Shown in pieces: positions 42,260 through 50,107 of a stretch of DNA of 64,000 nucleotides. The DNA lies in assembly GCF_014651055.1 (NCBI RefSeq), contig NZ_BMWD01000002.1, forward strand, positions 217,909 to 281,908, read 5' to 3'. Made by a program: the position numbers and the translations under genes. Numbering within the stretch: position 1 is the first letter of the stretch; each line of letters begins with the position of its first letter. The notes beneath the pieces are model-generated. The model searched no databases, had not been told where the DNA came from, and saw nothing but the letters and a program-made list of their open reading frames with translations. The DNA comes from Streptomyces fructofermentans (GTDB lineage Bacteria; Actinomycetota; Actinomycetes; Streptomycetales; Streptomycetaceae).

Positions 42260-45200
42260 TCAGCGCTGCTCGACCGTTGCGCCGGCCGGCAGGAGCAGTC
42301 CGCCGTCCGCCGAGCGGCCCGCCACGTGACGGGAGCGGTCCGCACGGCGCAGGACCGGACGACCTGACGACGGCCCCTCGCCGGGGGCCGGGGCCCGCTC
42401 GTCGACGAATCCCGCGATCGCGGCCACCGTCGGCTTCTCGAAGAGCCGGCCCAGCGGTGGCACCGTCCCGAACTCCGCCCTGACCCGCTCCACCAGCCGG
42501 GACATCACCAGGGAGTGCGCGCCCAGGTCGAAGAGGTCGTCCGTGCGTCCGATCGGCCGGTCAGGCAGCAGGTCCGAGACGATCGCGGCGACCCGCTGCT
42601 CCGCGGGCGTGCGCGGAGCCTCGAACTCGGGCCCCCGCGCCGCGTCCCCGTACTCCTCCGGCGCGGGCAGCGCACCCCGGTCCACCTTTCCGTTCGGGGT
42701 GAGCGGAAGGGCGTCCGTCACGGAGATCAGGGAAGGGACGGCGTATCCGGGCAGCCAGGCGCGCAGTTCCTCACGCAGGCCGTGCGGATCGGCACCGCCG
42801 GCGGCCGGTTCGACATGGGCGAGCAGCCGGGCGTCGGAGCCCTCGCCGTCCACCGTCACCGCGGCCCGCCGTACGGACGGCAGGCGCTCCAGGGCGGTCT
42901 CGATCTCGCCGAGTTCGATCCGGTGCCCGTGCACCTTGACCTGGCTGTCCGTGCGCCCCACGAACGCGATCCCGCCGTCCGGGCAGCGCCTGACCAGGTC
43001 GCCGGTGCGGTACAGCCGGTCTCCGGGCCGTGCGGCGAAGGGATCCGGCAGGAAGCGTTCGGCGGTGAGTCCGGGGCGGCCGAGGTAGCCGTGGGCCAGG
43101 CCGTCGCCCCCGATGTACAGCTCTCCCGTCGCGCCCACGGGCAGGGGGCGCAGCCCGGCGTCCAGGACGTGGACGCGGGTGTTGGCGAGCGGTGTGCCCA
43201 GCGGCACGTCGTCGCGGACGTCGGTGACCCGGGTGCTCAGGGACCAGACGGTGGTCTCGGTGGGCCCGTACACGTTCCACAACTCGGCGCCGCGAGACGG
43301 CAGTTCGCGAGTGAGGCCGCCGGGCATCCGCTCGCCGCCGCAGAGCGCGGTCAGTCCGGGTGTACCGGTCCAGCCGGCGTCGAGCAGCAGTTGCCAGGTC
43401 ACCGGCGTCGCCTGGAGGTGGGTGATGCCGGGCGTGTCGAGGCAGGCCCGCAGGCGGGCGCCCTGGGCGGCGGTCTCCTCGTCGGCCAGATGGACCGTGG
43501 CGCCGCTGACCAGGGGGAGGAAGTACTCCAGCGCCGCGATGTCGAACGACGGGGTCGTGACCGACAGCCAGCCGTCCCCGGCGGCGATCGGCAGGTCGCG
43601 GCCCATCGCGGCGATCAGGTTGGCGAGTGCCGCGTGCGGGACCACGACGCCCTTGGGGGTGCCGGTGGAGCCGGAGGTGTAGATGACGTACGCGGGGGCC
43701 GCCGGGTGGGCCGCGCGGGCCGGCGGGCGCTCCGCCTCGGAGCCGTCCGGTCGCAGGATCCTGTCGTGCGACAGGTCCGGGTCGTCGGTCAGGACCGCCG
43801 CCGCCGAGGCGTCGGCGAGGAGGAAGGACAGGCGGGCGGCGGGCAGGCCCGGGTCGAGCGGCAGATACGCGGCGCCGGACTTCAGCACGCCGAGGAGGGC
43901 CGCGAGGAGTGCGGGTGTGCGGGGCAGCAGCACAGCGACGACGTCACCCGGGCCGACGCCCGCGTCGCGCAGCCGGTGGGCGATCCCGTTGGCCAGCCGG
44001 TCGAGGCGCGCGTAGTCGATCGGTCCTTCGCCGGAGCCGGCGGCGAGCACCGCGACCGCGTGCGGCGAGCGGGCCGCGACGGCCTCGAACCGCTCGACCA
44101 CACCGGCCCGCTCGTCGTGGGGGGCGTCGGTGGCGTTCCACTCGTCCGCGAGGAGGCGGCTCTCCGCCGCGCCCAGGGCGGGGAGTTCGCCGACCGGCAC
44201 GTCCGTGTCGGTGGCGAGGGCGGCCAGCAGGGCGCCCATGCGGTCCGCGAGGAAGCCCGCCGTCCGCGGGTCGTAGAGGTCGGTGTCGTACCGCACCGAT
44301 CCCGCCAGTTCACCGCCCACCTGTCCGAACGTCAGCTGCACGTCGAACTGGCTGCTGGTGGCGGGCAGCGACCGGGTGGTGCAGGCGAGTCCGCCGAGCG
44401 TGAAGGGGGTGCCCGCCCGGTTCACCGCGAGGGAGACCACCGCGTCGGCGCGTTCGCCCGGTGCCTGCTGGAGCGTCAGCAGGGTGCGTACGACGGGTCG
44501 GGCGCTGTGGTCCCGGGCCGGGCCGAGCCGTTCCACGAGCGAGGCGAAGGGCACGTCGTCGCCCCGCAGGGCCGGCAGCGCGGTGAGGTGCACCCTGTGC
44601 AGCAGCCGGGTGAAGGACTCCTCCGGGTCGACGACGGTGCGCAGCGGGACGGTGTTGACCAGGCAGCCGACGGTCGCCGCGAGGTCCGCGTCCGCCCGTC
44701 CGTGGACCGGTGTCCCGACGACGACGTCCGCGCTTCCGGTGCAGCGGGCCAGCAGCACCTGGTAGGCGGCCAGCAGGACGCTGTAGAGGGTGGTGCCCTC
44801 GCGGCGGGCGAGCGCGGTGAGCGCCGTGGTGGTCGCGGCGTCGACCGTGAACGGCAGGGCGGCCCCCCGCATCCGGGGCACGGCGCGCCGGGGCCGGTCG
44901 GCGGGCGGGCTCGTCCCCCGCGTGGCGTCGGCCAGCAGCTCCGCCCACCGGTCCATGCTCGCCCCGCCGGCGGGGGAGGCGAGCCGCAGGGCCTGCCGGC
45001 GGGTGAAGACGGGGTAGGCGGTGGCGGCGGGCAGTTCCGCCGCGCGTCCGCAGAGGGCCGCCGGGTAGGCGGTGTCGAGTTCGTCGAGCAGCAGCGACAG
45101 CGACCACAGGTCGGACACCAGGTGGTGGACCGTCAGTACGAGCGTGTGCTCGTCGCCCCGGCTGAACAGCCGTACGCGCAGCAGCGGGCCGGTGTCCAGG

Positions 45201-47683
45201 TCGAAGGGCTCCTCGGCGGCGCGGGCCACGCGGTGGGCGAGGGCGTCGGTGGCGGTGCCGCCGTCGGCCTCGGCGTCGGCATCGGCATCGGAGAGGTCGA
45301 CGTGCTCGAAGGAGGGCGGCAGGGATGCGTGGACCCGCTGGACCGGCTCGCCGTCGACCACCGGGAAGGTGCTGCGCAGGGCCGCGTGCCGGGCGCAGAT
45401 CAGCTCGAAGGCGGACATGAGCGCGCCGGGGTCGACCGGCCCGCGGATGCCGAAGCACGCGGAGACCAGGTTCGCGGGGCTTTCCGGCACCATCCGGTCC
45501 TGGAACCAGAGGGACGCCTGGTTGCGGGAGAGCGGGTGGTCCCCGGGGGCGGAGCCCTCGACCTTGTCCTCGGGGCGGTCCGGCACGGGGGTGTCCATCC
45601 GTTCGGCGAGGAGGCGGGCCAGGCCAGGGAGGTCGGCGTCGAGGGCCTCGTCCAGGCCCAGGTCCACGTCCAGGAGGTCGCGTACGTCGTGGCGGAGCCG
45701 GGCGGCGCCCAGCGAGTCGAGGCCGGAGACCGCCAGCCTCTCCCCCGGGACGAGGGCGTCAGGACGGGTGCCGAGGCGGCGGGCCACGACGACCCGCAGC
45801 ACGGCGAGCATCGGTGCGTGGCGGTGCTCGGGCGCTGCGGCGCGCAGTGCGGCGAGGTCCGCCTCGGAAGGTGCGGGGACCGGGAGTCGGCTCGCGTCGG
45901 CCGGGCCCGCGCCCCTCCCGGTGCCGTCCTCGTCCCGGCCCGGCAGGTGTCCATCCACGGCCAGGACGGTGAGGCCGCCGTCGAGGTACGACGCGGCACA
46001 GGCGTGTCGCTGGACCTTCCCGCTGGAGGTCCTGGGGAGGGTGGCGGCGCGGATCAGGACGACGGCGAGCGGCCGGACGCCGTGCTCCTCGGAGACCGCG
46101 GCGCGCACCTCGCGGGCGAGCGCCGCCAGGTCCTCGTCCTGATGGTCCCGGGCCACCTCGTGGACGACGACGACGTGCTCCTCGCCGTCCGCCACGGCCT
46201 GGACCGCGGCGCCGCAGTTCGCCTTCAGGGCGGGGTGCACGCCCTCGACCGTGCGCTCGATGTCCTGCGGGTAGTGGTTGCGGCCGCGCACCACGATCAG
46301 GTCCTTCAGCCGGCCGGTCACGAAGAGCTCGCCGTCTCGGAGCATGCCGAGGTCGCCGGTGCGCAGGAACCTCGCGCCGTCCGGCCCCTCCTCCGCGAGG
46401 CGGGCGCCGAAGACGGCTTCGCTCTGCTCCTCGCGGTTCCAGTAGGCCCGCGCGACGCTCGGTCCCGAGACCCAGATCTCGCCGACCGCGCCGTTGGCGG
46501 CGCGCCGCGCGGTGAGCGGGTCGACGATCTCCAGGCGCTGGGTGCCGTCCGGGTGGCCGCTGCCGACGAGGTCGAAGGCCGCGGTGGCGGCGGCCTCGGC
46601 GGTGCCGCCGTCCGGCACGGCGGGCGACGGCACCTCGGCGGCCGGCAGCCGCACGGGTGCCGTGCCGTGCGGCTTGCAGGAGACGATGAGCGAGGCCTCG
46701 GCGAGGCCGTAGCAGGGGGTGAACGCCTCGGCACGGAAGCCCGCCCCGGCGAAGGCGGTGCTGAAGCGTTCGAGGGTCTCGGCTCGGATCGGCTCCGCGC
46801 CGTTGAAGGCAACCTCCCACCGGCTCAGGTCGAGGCCGTCCAGGAGTTCCGGCGTCACGAGGTCCGCGCAGAGGTCGTACGCGAAGTTGGGGCCGCCGCT
46901 CACCGTCGCCCCGGAGCGGCTGATCTCCCTGAGCCAGCGCATCGGGTCCCGGCCGAACTCCGCCGGTGACATCAGCGCGCAGGAACCGGCGTAGTAGAGC
47001 GGCTGAAGCATGCCGCCGATGAGGCCCATGTCGTGGAAGAGCGGCAGCCAGGACATGCCCACGGTCGCGGAGGTGGTGCGGAACGCCCGCTGGATCACGG
47101 ACGAGTTGTGCAGCAGGTTGCCGTGGGTCAGGAGCACTCCGCGCGGGGCCGCGGTGGAACCGGAGGTGTACTGGAGGAAGGCCGTGGTGCCGGCGTCCAC
47201 GGGGGGCCGCGTCCAGGCGTCCGCCTCCGCCTCGGGCACCAGGTCCGTGGCGAGCAGTCGCAGTGTGTCCATCAGCAGCCCGTCGGGGTCCCCGGGGAGC
47301 AGTTTGTCGCGGACACGGGCCGTGGTGAGCGCGAGGGTGGCCCCGCAGTCCATCACGATCGAGGCGAGGCGTTCCACCGATCGCGGGCGCCGCGTGGGCG
47401 GGTAGACGGGGACCGCGACGGCACCCGCGTAGAGGCAGGCCACGAACGAGACGACGTAGTCGAACCCCGGAGGCTGGAGCAGCAGCACGGGCCGGCCCGC
47501 CGCCCCTTCCCGCGCCAGCCGGGCGGCGGTCGCGCGGGCCAGCCGGTCGAGCCGTCCGTACGTCATGACCTCGGGGGGCTCGCCCTCCGTTCCGGAGAAC
47601 GTGAAGGCGGTCCTTCCGGGGTCCGCCGCGGCCGTCGTGGCGATCACGGAGATCCAGTCCTGGTGCTCAATTCGCGCGTTCAC
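42260..47683 (-). CDS. NRPS: FAAL-ACP-C-A(Gly)-PCP
   Basis: An 1807-residue protein. The fatty acyl-AMP ligase (about 1-580) has YTSGSTAAPRGVLLTHGN and GRLKDLIVVRGRNHYPQDIE. An ACP (GLDSLGAARL, Ser about 655) and a C domain (about 715-1140) with HHLVSDLWSL follow; Leu replaces the usual Gly, a form seen in C domains taking acyl chains. The A domain (about 1200-1665) has YTSGSTGTPKGVVVPH, NVYGPTETTVW and NGKVDR. By hand alignment its code is D-I-L-Q-L-G-V-V-W-K, closest to the Gly code DILQLGLIWK. The PCP (DLGAHSLVMSRL, Ser about 1723) is last, with no thioesterase or reductase. Start is GTG 47683 after GAGGAA. It should start the chain as acyl-glycyl-PCP. Acyl identity is unknown. Confidence 0.93.
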   Translation of the reverse strand: MNARIEHQDWISVIATTAAADPGRTAFTFSGTEGEPPEVMTYGRLDRLARATAARLAREGAAGRPVLLLQPPGFDYVVSFVACLYAGAVAVPVYPPTRRPRSVERLASIVMDCGATLALTTARVRDKLLPGDPDGLLMDTLRLLATDLVPEAEADAWTRPPVDAGTTAFLQYTSGSTAAPRGVLLTHGNLLHNSSVIQRAFRTTSATVGMSWLPLFHDMGLIGGMLQPLYYAGSCALMSPAEFGRDPMRWLREISRSGATVSGGPNFAYDLCADLVTPELLDGLDLSRWEVAFNGAEPIRAETLERFSTAFAGAGFRAEAFTPCYGLAEASLIVSCKPHGTAPVRLPAAEVPSPAVPDGGTAEAAATAAFDLVGSGHPDGTQRLEIVDPLTARRAANGAVGEIWVSGPSVARAYWNREEQSEAVFGARLAEEGPDGARFLRTGDLGMLRDGELFVTGRLKDLIVVRGRNHYPQDIERTVEGVHPALKANCGAAVQAVADGEEHVVVVHEVARDHQDEDLAALAREVRAAVSEEHGVRPLAVVLIRAATLPRTSSGKVQRHACAASYLDGGLTVLAVDGHLPGRDEDGTGRGAGPADASRLPVPAPSEADLAALRAAAPEHRHAPMLAVLRVVVARRLGTRPDALVPGERLAVSGLDSLGAARLRHDVRDLLDVDLGLDEALDADLPGLARLLAERMDTPVPDRPEDKVEGSAPGDHPLSRNQASLWFQDRMVPESPANLVSACFGIRGPVDPGALMSAFELICARHAALRSTFPVVDGEPVQRVHASLPPSFEHVDLSDADADAEADGGTATDALAHRVARAAEEPFDLDTGPLLRVRLFSRGDEHTLVLTVHHLVSDLWSLSLLLDELDTAYPAALCGRAAELPAATAYPVFTRRQALRLASPAGGASMDRWAELLADATRGTSPPADRPRRAVPRMRGAALPFTVDAATTTALTALARREGTTLYSVLLAAYQVLLARCTGSADVVVGTPVHGRADADLAATVGCLVNTVPLRTVVDPEESFTRLLHRVHLTALPALRGDDVPFASLVERLGPARDHSARPVVRTLLTLQQAPGERADAVVSLAVNRAGTPFTLGGLACTTRSLPATSSQFDVQLTFGQVGGELAGSVRYDTDLYDPRTAGFLADRMGALLAALATDTDVPVGELPALGAAESRLLADEWNATDAPHDERAGVVERFEAVAARSPHAVAVLAAGSGEGPIDYARLDRLANGIAHRLRDAGVGPGDVVAVLLPRTPALLAALLGVLKSGAAYLPLDPGLPAARLSFLLADASAAAVLTDDPDLSHDRILRPDGSEAERPPARAAHPAAPAYVIYTSGSTGTPKGVVVPHAALANLIAAMGRDLPIAAGDGWLSVTTPSFDIAALEYFLPLVSGATVHLADEETAAQGARLRACLDTPGITHLQATPVTWQLLLDAGWTGTPGLTALCGGERMPGGLTRELPSRGAELWNVYGPTETTVWSLSTRVTDVRDDVPLGTPLANTRVHVLDAGLRPLPVGATGELYIGGDGLAHGYLGRPGLTAERFLPDPFAARPGDRLYRTGDLVRRCPDGGIAFVGRTDSQVKVHGHRIELGEIETALERLPSVRRAAVTVDGEGSDARLLAHVEPAAGGADPHGLREELRAWLPGYAVPSLISVTDALPLTPNGKVDRGALPAPEEYGDAARGPEFEAPRTPAEQRVAAIVSDLLPDRPIGRTDDLFDLGAHSLVMSRLVERVRAEFGTVPPLGRLFEKPTVAAIAGFVDERAPAPGEGPSSGRPVLRRADRSRHVAGRSADGGLLLPAGATVEQR

Positions 47684-47741
47684 GCGTCTGCGTTCCTCAT
47701 CGCTCGGGCCGGTGGCGGGCTGCTGGAGGGGTGTCCGGGCG

Positions 47742-47951
47742 TCAGCCCTGTGCGCCGGCGGCGAGGGACCGGCGCAGGCTGAGCGGCCGCATGTCCGTCC
47801 AGATCTCGTCGACGCGGGCCAGGCAGTCGGCCCTGCTGCCCCGCGTGCCCTCGGCCGTCCAGCCGAGCGGGAGGTCCTTGCCGAGGGGCCAGAGCGAGTA
47901 CTGCTCCTCGTGGTTGACGACGACCTGGTAGGTGGTGTCCGCGCTGCTCAT
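47742..47951 (-). CDS. mbtH: MbtH-like protein
   Basis: A 69-residue MbtH-family chaperone. All hallmark positions are present: [19 protein letters not shown], then [19 protein letters not shown]. MbtH proteins bind the A-domain core of NRPSs and are needed for their solubility and adenylation activity; either of the two intact A domains here could be its partner. The ATG overlaps the stop of the amidotransferase-fold gene (ATGA), so the two are translationally coupled. It lies 58 bp upstream of the FAAL-NRPS gene. Confidence 0.96.
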   Translation of the reverse strand: MSSADTTYQVVVNHEEQYSLWPLGKDLPLGWTAEGTRGSRADCLARVDEIWTDMRPLSLRRSLAAGAQG

Positions 47952-48745
47952 GTCTGTGCTCCGATCGGTGGGTGAAGAGGTGCGAAGGAGGAAGGTGAGG
48001 AAGGTGAGGAAGGTGAGGAGAGGGACCAGGGGCGAGCGGAGGCAAGGGAGTGGTTCCGGCTCGCGCACGCCGCGACGAAACGGGCGAAGAGGGCGTCGTC
48101 GCCGGAGACCTCGGGATGCCATTGCACGCCCACGGCGAAGGTCTTCGACGGGTCCTCGGCGGCCTCCACGACTCCGTCGGCGCTGCGGGCGGTCACCCGG
48201 AGCCCGCCGGGGTCGGCGACGGCCTGGTGGTGATGGGAGTTGACCCGTGCGCGGGGCCCGTACACAGCCGCGACCACGCTTCCCGGGGCGGCTTCGACGT
48301 CGTGCTCCCCGAAGACCCCTTCCCGCGGGCAGTGCCCGCCGTGGCCGAGCACGTCGGGAAGGTGCTGGTGCAGGGAGCCGCCGTGGACGATGGCGAGCAG
48401 TTGCAGTCCGCGGCAGACGCCGAGCACGGGTACGTCCCGCTCCAGTGCGGCTCGCAGCAGCATCAACTCCGCTGCGTCGCGCAGCGGTTGCTCGGTGTCG
48501 GCCTCCGGGTGCGGCAGGTCGCCGTAGTGGTGGGCGCCGATGTCCGCGCCACCGGGCAGCAGCAGTCCGTCGAGCCTGTCCAGGACGTCCGCGTCGGTCT
48601 CGTCGGGCGGCAGCACCACGGCACGGCCGCCGTTCGCGGTGACGCCCCGCACATAGGACTCGTGGACGACCGCGGCCCGGGTGTCCCAGATGTTCCACCG
48701 CGCCCGCTCCAGGTAGCTCGCGATGCCGATGACGGGGCGGCTCAC
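47948..48745 (-). CDS. Class I glutamine amidotransferase-fold hydrolase (peptidase C26, PuuD-like)
   Basis: A 265-residue gamma-glutamyl hydrolase fold protein. The nucleophile is Cys109 in [19 protein letters not shown], and the His-x-Glu pair is in [31 protein letters not shown] is typical for PuuD. PuuD-like enzymes remove gamma-glutamyl groups from amines. In pathways, this can unmask a protected amine (BtrG in butirosin). Ammonia donation is the other option. Start GTG 48745 overlaps the SHMT-like stop (GTGA) and the stop overlaps MbtH, so it is tightly coupled. The C-terminus ends in an odd Ser/Pro-rich tail produced by 9-bp DNA repeats. Confidence 0.9.
   Translation of the reverse strand: MSRPVIGIASYLERARWNIWDTRAAVVHESYVRGVTANGGRAVVLPPDETDADVLDRLDGLLLPGGADIGAHHYGDLPHPEADTEQPLRDAAELMLLRAALERDVPVLGVCRGLQLLAIVHGGSLHQHLPDVLGHGGHCPREGVFGEHDVEAAPGSVVAAVYGPRARVNSHHHQAVADPGGLRVTARSADGVVEAAEDPSKTFAVGVQWHPEVSGDDALFARFVAACASRNHSLASARPWSLSSPSSPSSPSSFAPLHPPIGAQT
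47992..48018. repeat. Three tandem 9-bp repeats inside the amidotransferase-fold gene
   Basis: AAGGTGAGG occurs three times in perfect tandem, with a partial copy on the left. On the coding (minus) strand it gives the SSPSSPSSP tail. The repeat is a multiple of three, so copy-number changes would keep the frame and the coupled MbtH start. Confidence 0.8.
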
Positions 48746-50085
48746 GAGGTGACGCCCTGCGGGCTGGGAGCCGCGACCTGGGTCGTGCGCAGCGAGTCGG
48801 CGCACAGCGCCAGCGCGTTCTCGAAGAGCGAGGAGGTGCTGTCGACCGGGGCGCCGACCCTGGTGCGCGTCCGCAGCGAGGCGACGCGGTCGGCGAGTCC
48901 GCCGAGGGGCTCGGAGTCCCGCACGGCCGCCGCGAACACGTCGGCGAGTTCCGTGAAGTCGTCGCCGGCCAGGCCCTGGTAGGTCGCCTCGTTCAGTCCG
49001 ATGCGCACGCCCTGGCCGGTGAAGCCGGGCAGCCCGGCCATGAAGTTGACGCGCAGTCCAGCGGCGTGGAGCCGGTCGGCGGCCACCTTGGGCGCGACGC
49101 CGTCCCGCTCGGTGTCCAGCCACAGCTGGTGTCCGGCCGAGAAGCCCCGGTCGGCGGCGGCGACCGTGATCCCCCGGTCGTGCAGCAGGCGCCCGAACCG
49201 CCGGGTGTTCTCGACGACCGCACGGGCGTAGGCGGGGCCGCCGAAGTCGCGGAACTCCAGCAGGGCGATGCCCAGGCCGATCGTGGAGGCGAAGTGGTGG
49301 CTGCTGACGAGGTAGTCCTGGGTGTCCCTGATGCGCCGGTCCATCGCGGCGTCGCGGGTCAGCACCACGGCCTTCTGCGGCCCCGGGAAGGTCTTGTGGG
49401 TGGAGCCGCCGAGACTGTCGGCGCCCTCGTCCAGGGGGTTGCGGAACGCACCGCCGAGGACGAGCCCGAACCAGTGGCTCGCGTCGACGTGCACCAGCGT
49501 CTCGGGCGACACCGCGCGCACGGTGGCCACCAGGCTCGCCACGTCGATCGGGAAGAGGCAGTGGGACTGGTCGACGTACACGAGCGAGGGCCGGACGCGG
49601 GCCAGCAGTTCGGCGGCGTGGTCGAGGTCCAGGGCGTGCGGCCCCGAACCGCGCAGGAACTCCACGCCGAGGCCGAGCCGCGCGGCGACGTCCGGGGTGG
49701 CGAAGTGCCCGCCGTTCTCGGCGGCGACGGTCACCACGGTGGAGCCCGGCTCGCCGCCGAGCGCGGCAAGCACCAGCGTCATGGCGTTGAGCCCGCTGAG
49801 GGGGCGCACCGACACGTGCTCGGCCCTGCCCAGTTCGCGCAGCAGCGGGACGGCGAGGCCGGTCTCCAGCTCGTGCACGCGCCGCCCGCCGCGGAAGTGC
49901 CAGCGGTCGGGGTGGTCGGACTCGTTGAAGAAGTAGCGGTGGGCCGGGTCGAGCAGCATCGGCAGCTTCGCCAGCCCGGACATGGCGTTCTCGGACGGGA
50001 CCATGTTGAGCGTCCGCCGGGCCTCGCCCTCGTTGTCGGCGAGCAGCCGTACGACATCGTGCAGCGTCACGTCGGCGTTCACCAT
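48742..50085 (-). CDS. Serine hydroxymethyltransferase-fold PLP enzyme, non-canonical
   Basis: A 447-residue fold-type I PLP enzyme related to SHMT (GlyA). The Schiff-base lysine region reads [18 protein letters not shown] (Lys about 232). The N-terminal SHMT pattern is partly kept ([11 protein letters not shown]) but the YAEGYPGKRYYGG segment is replaced by [18 protein letters not shown], which removes the usual Tyr/Glu of the folate-dependent reaction. A folate-independent aldolase or transaldolase on glycine, as in beta-hydroxy-amino-acid pathways, is a reasonable guess but unproven. AAGGAG precedes the ATG. It is followed without a gap by the C26 gene and preceded by HypF (22 bp). Confidence 0.82.
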   Translation of the reverse strand: MVNADVTLHDVVRLLADNEGEARRTLNMVPSENAMSGLAKLPMLLDPAHRYFFNESDHPDRWHFRGGRRVHELETGLAVPLLRELGRAEHVSVRPLSGLNAMTLVLAALGGEPGSTVVTVAAENGGHFATPDVAARLGLGVEFLRGSGPHALDLDHAAELLARVRPSLVYVDQSHCLFPIDVASLVATVRAVSPETLVHVDASHWFGLVLGGAFRNPLDEGADSLGGSTHKTFPGPQKAVVLTRDAAMDRRIRDTQDYLVSSHHFASTIGLGIALLEFRDFGGPAYARAVVENTRRFGRLLHDRGITVAAADRGFSAGHQLWLDTERDGVAPKVAADRLHAAGLRVNFMAGLPGFTGQGVRIGLNEATYQGLAGDDFTELADVFAAAVRDSEPLGGLADRVASLRTRTRVGAPVDSTSSLFENALALCADSLRTTQVAAPSPQGVTS

Positions 50086-50107
50086 CGGTGACTCCTTCCA
50101 TACGTTG

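Noticed and set aside
42515..46969. Plus-strand frame of 1484 codons opposite the FAAL-NRPS gene
   Set aside because: Its product is Gly/Arg/Val/Ala-rich antisense sequence without domains; the minus strand encodes continuous NRPS domains.
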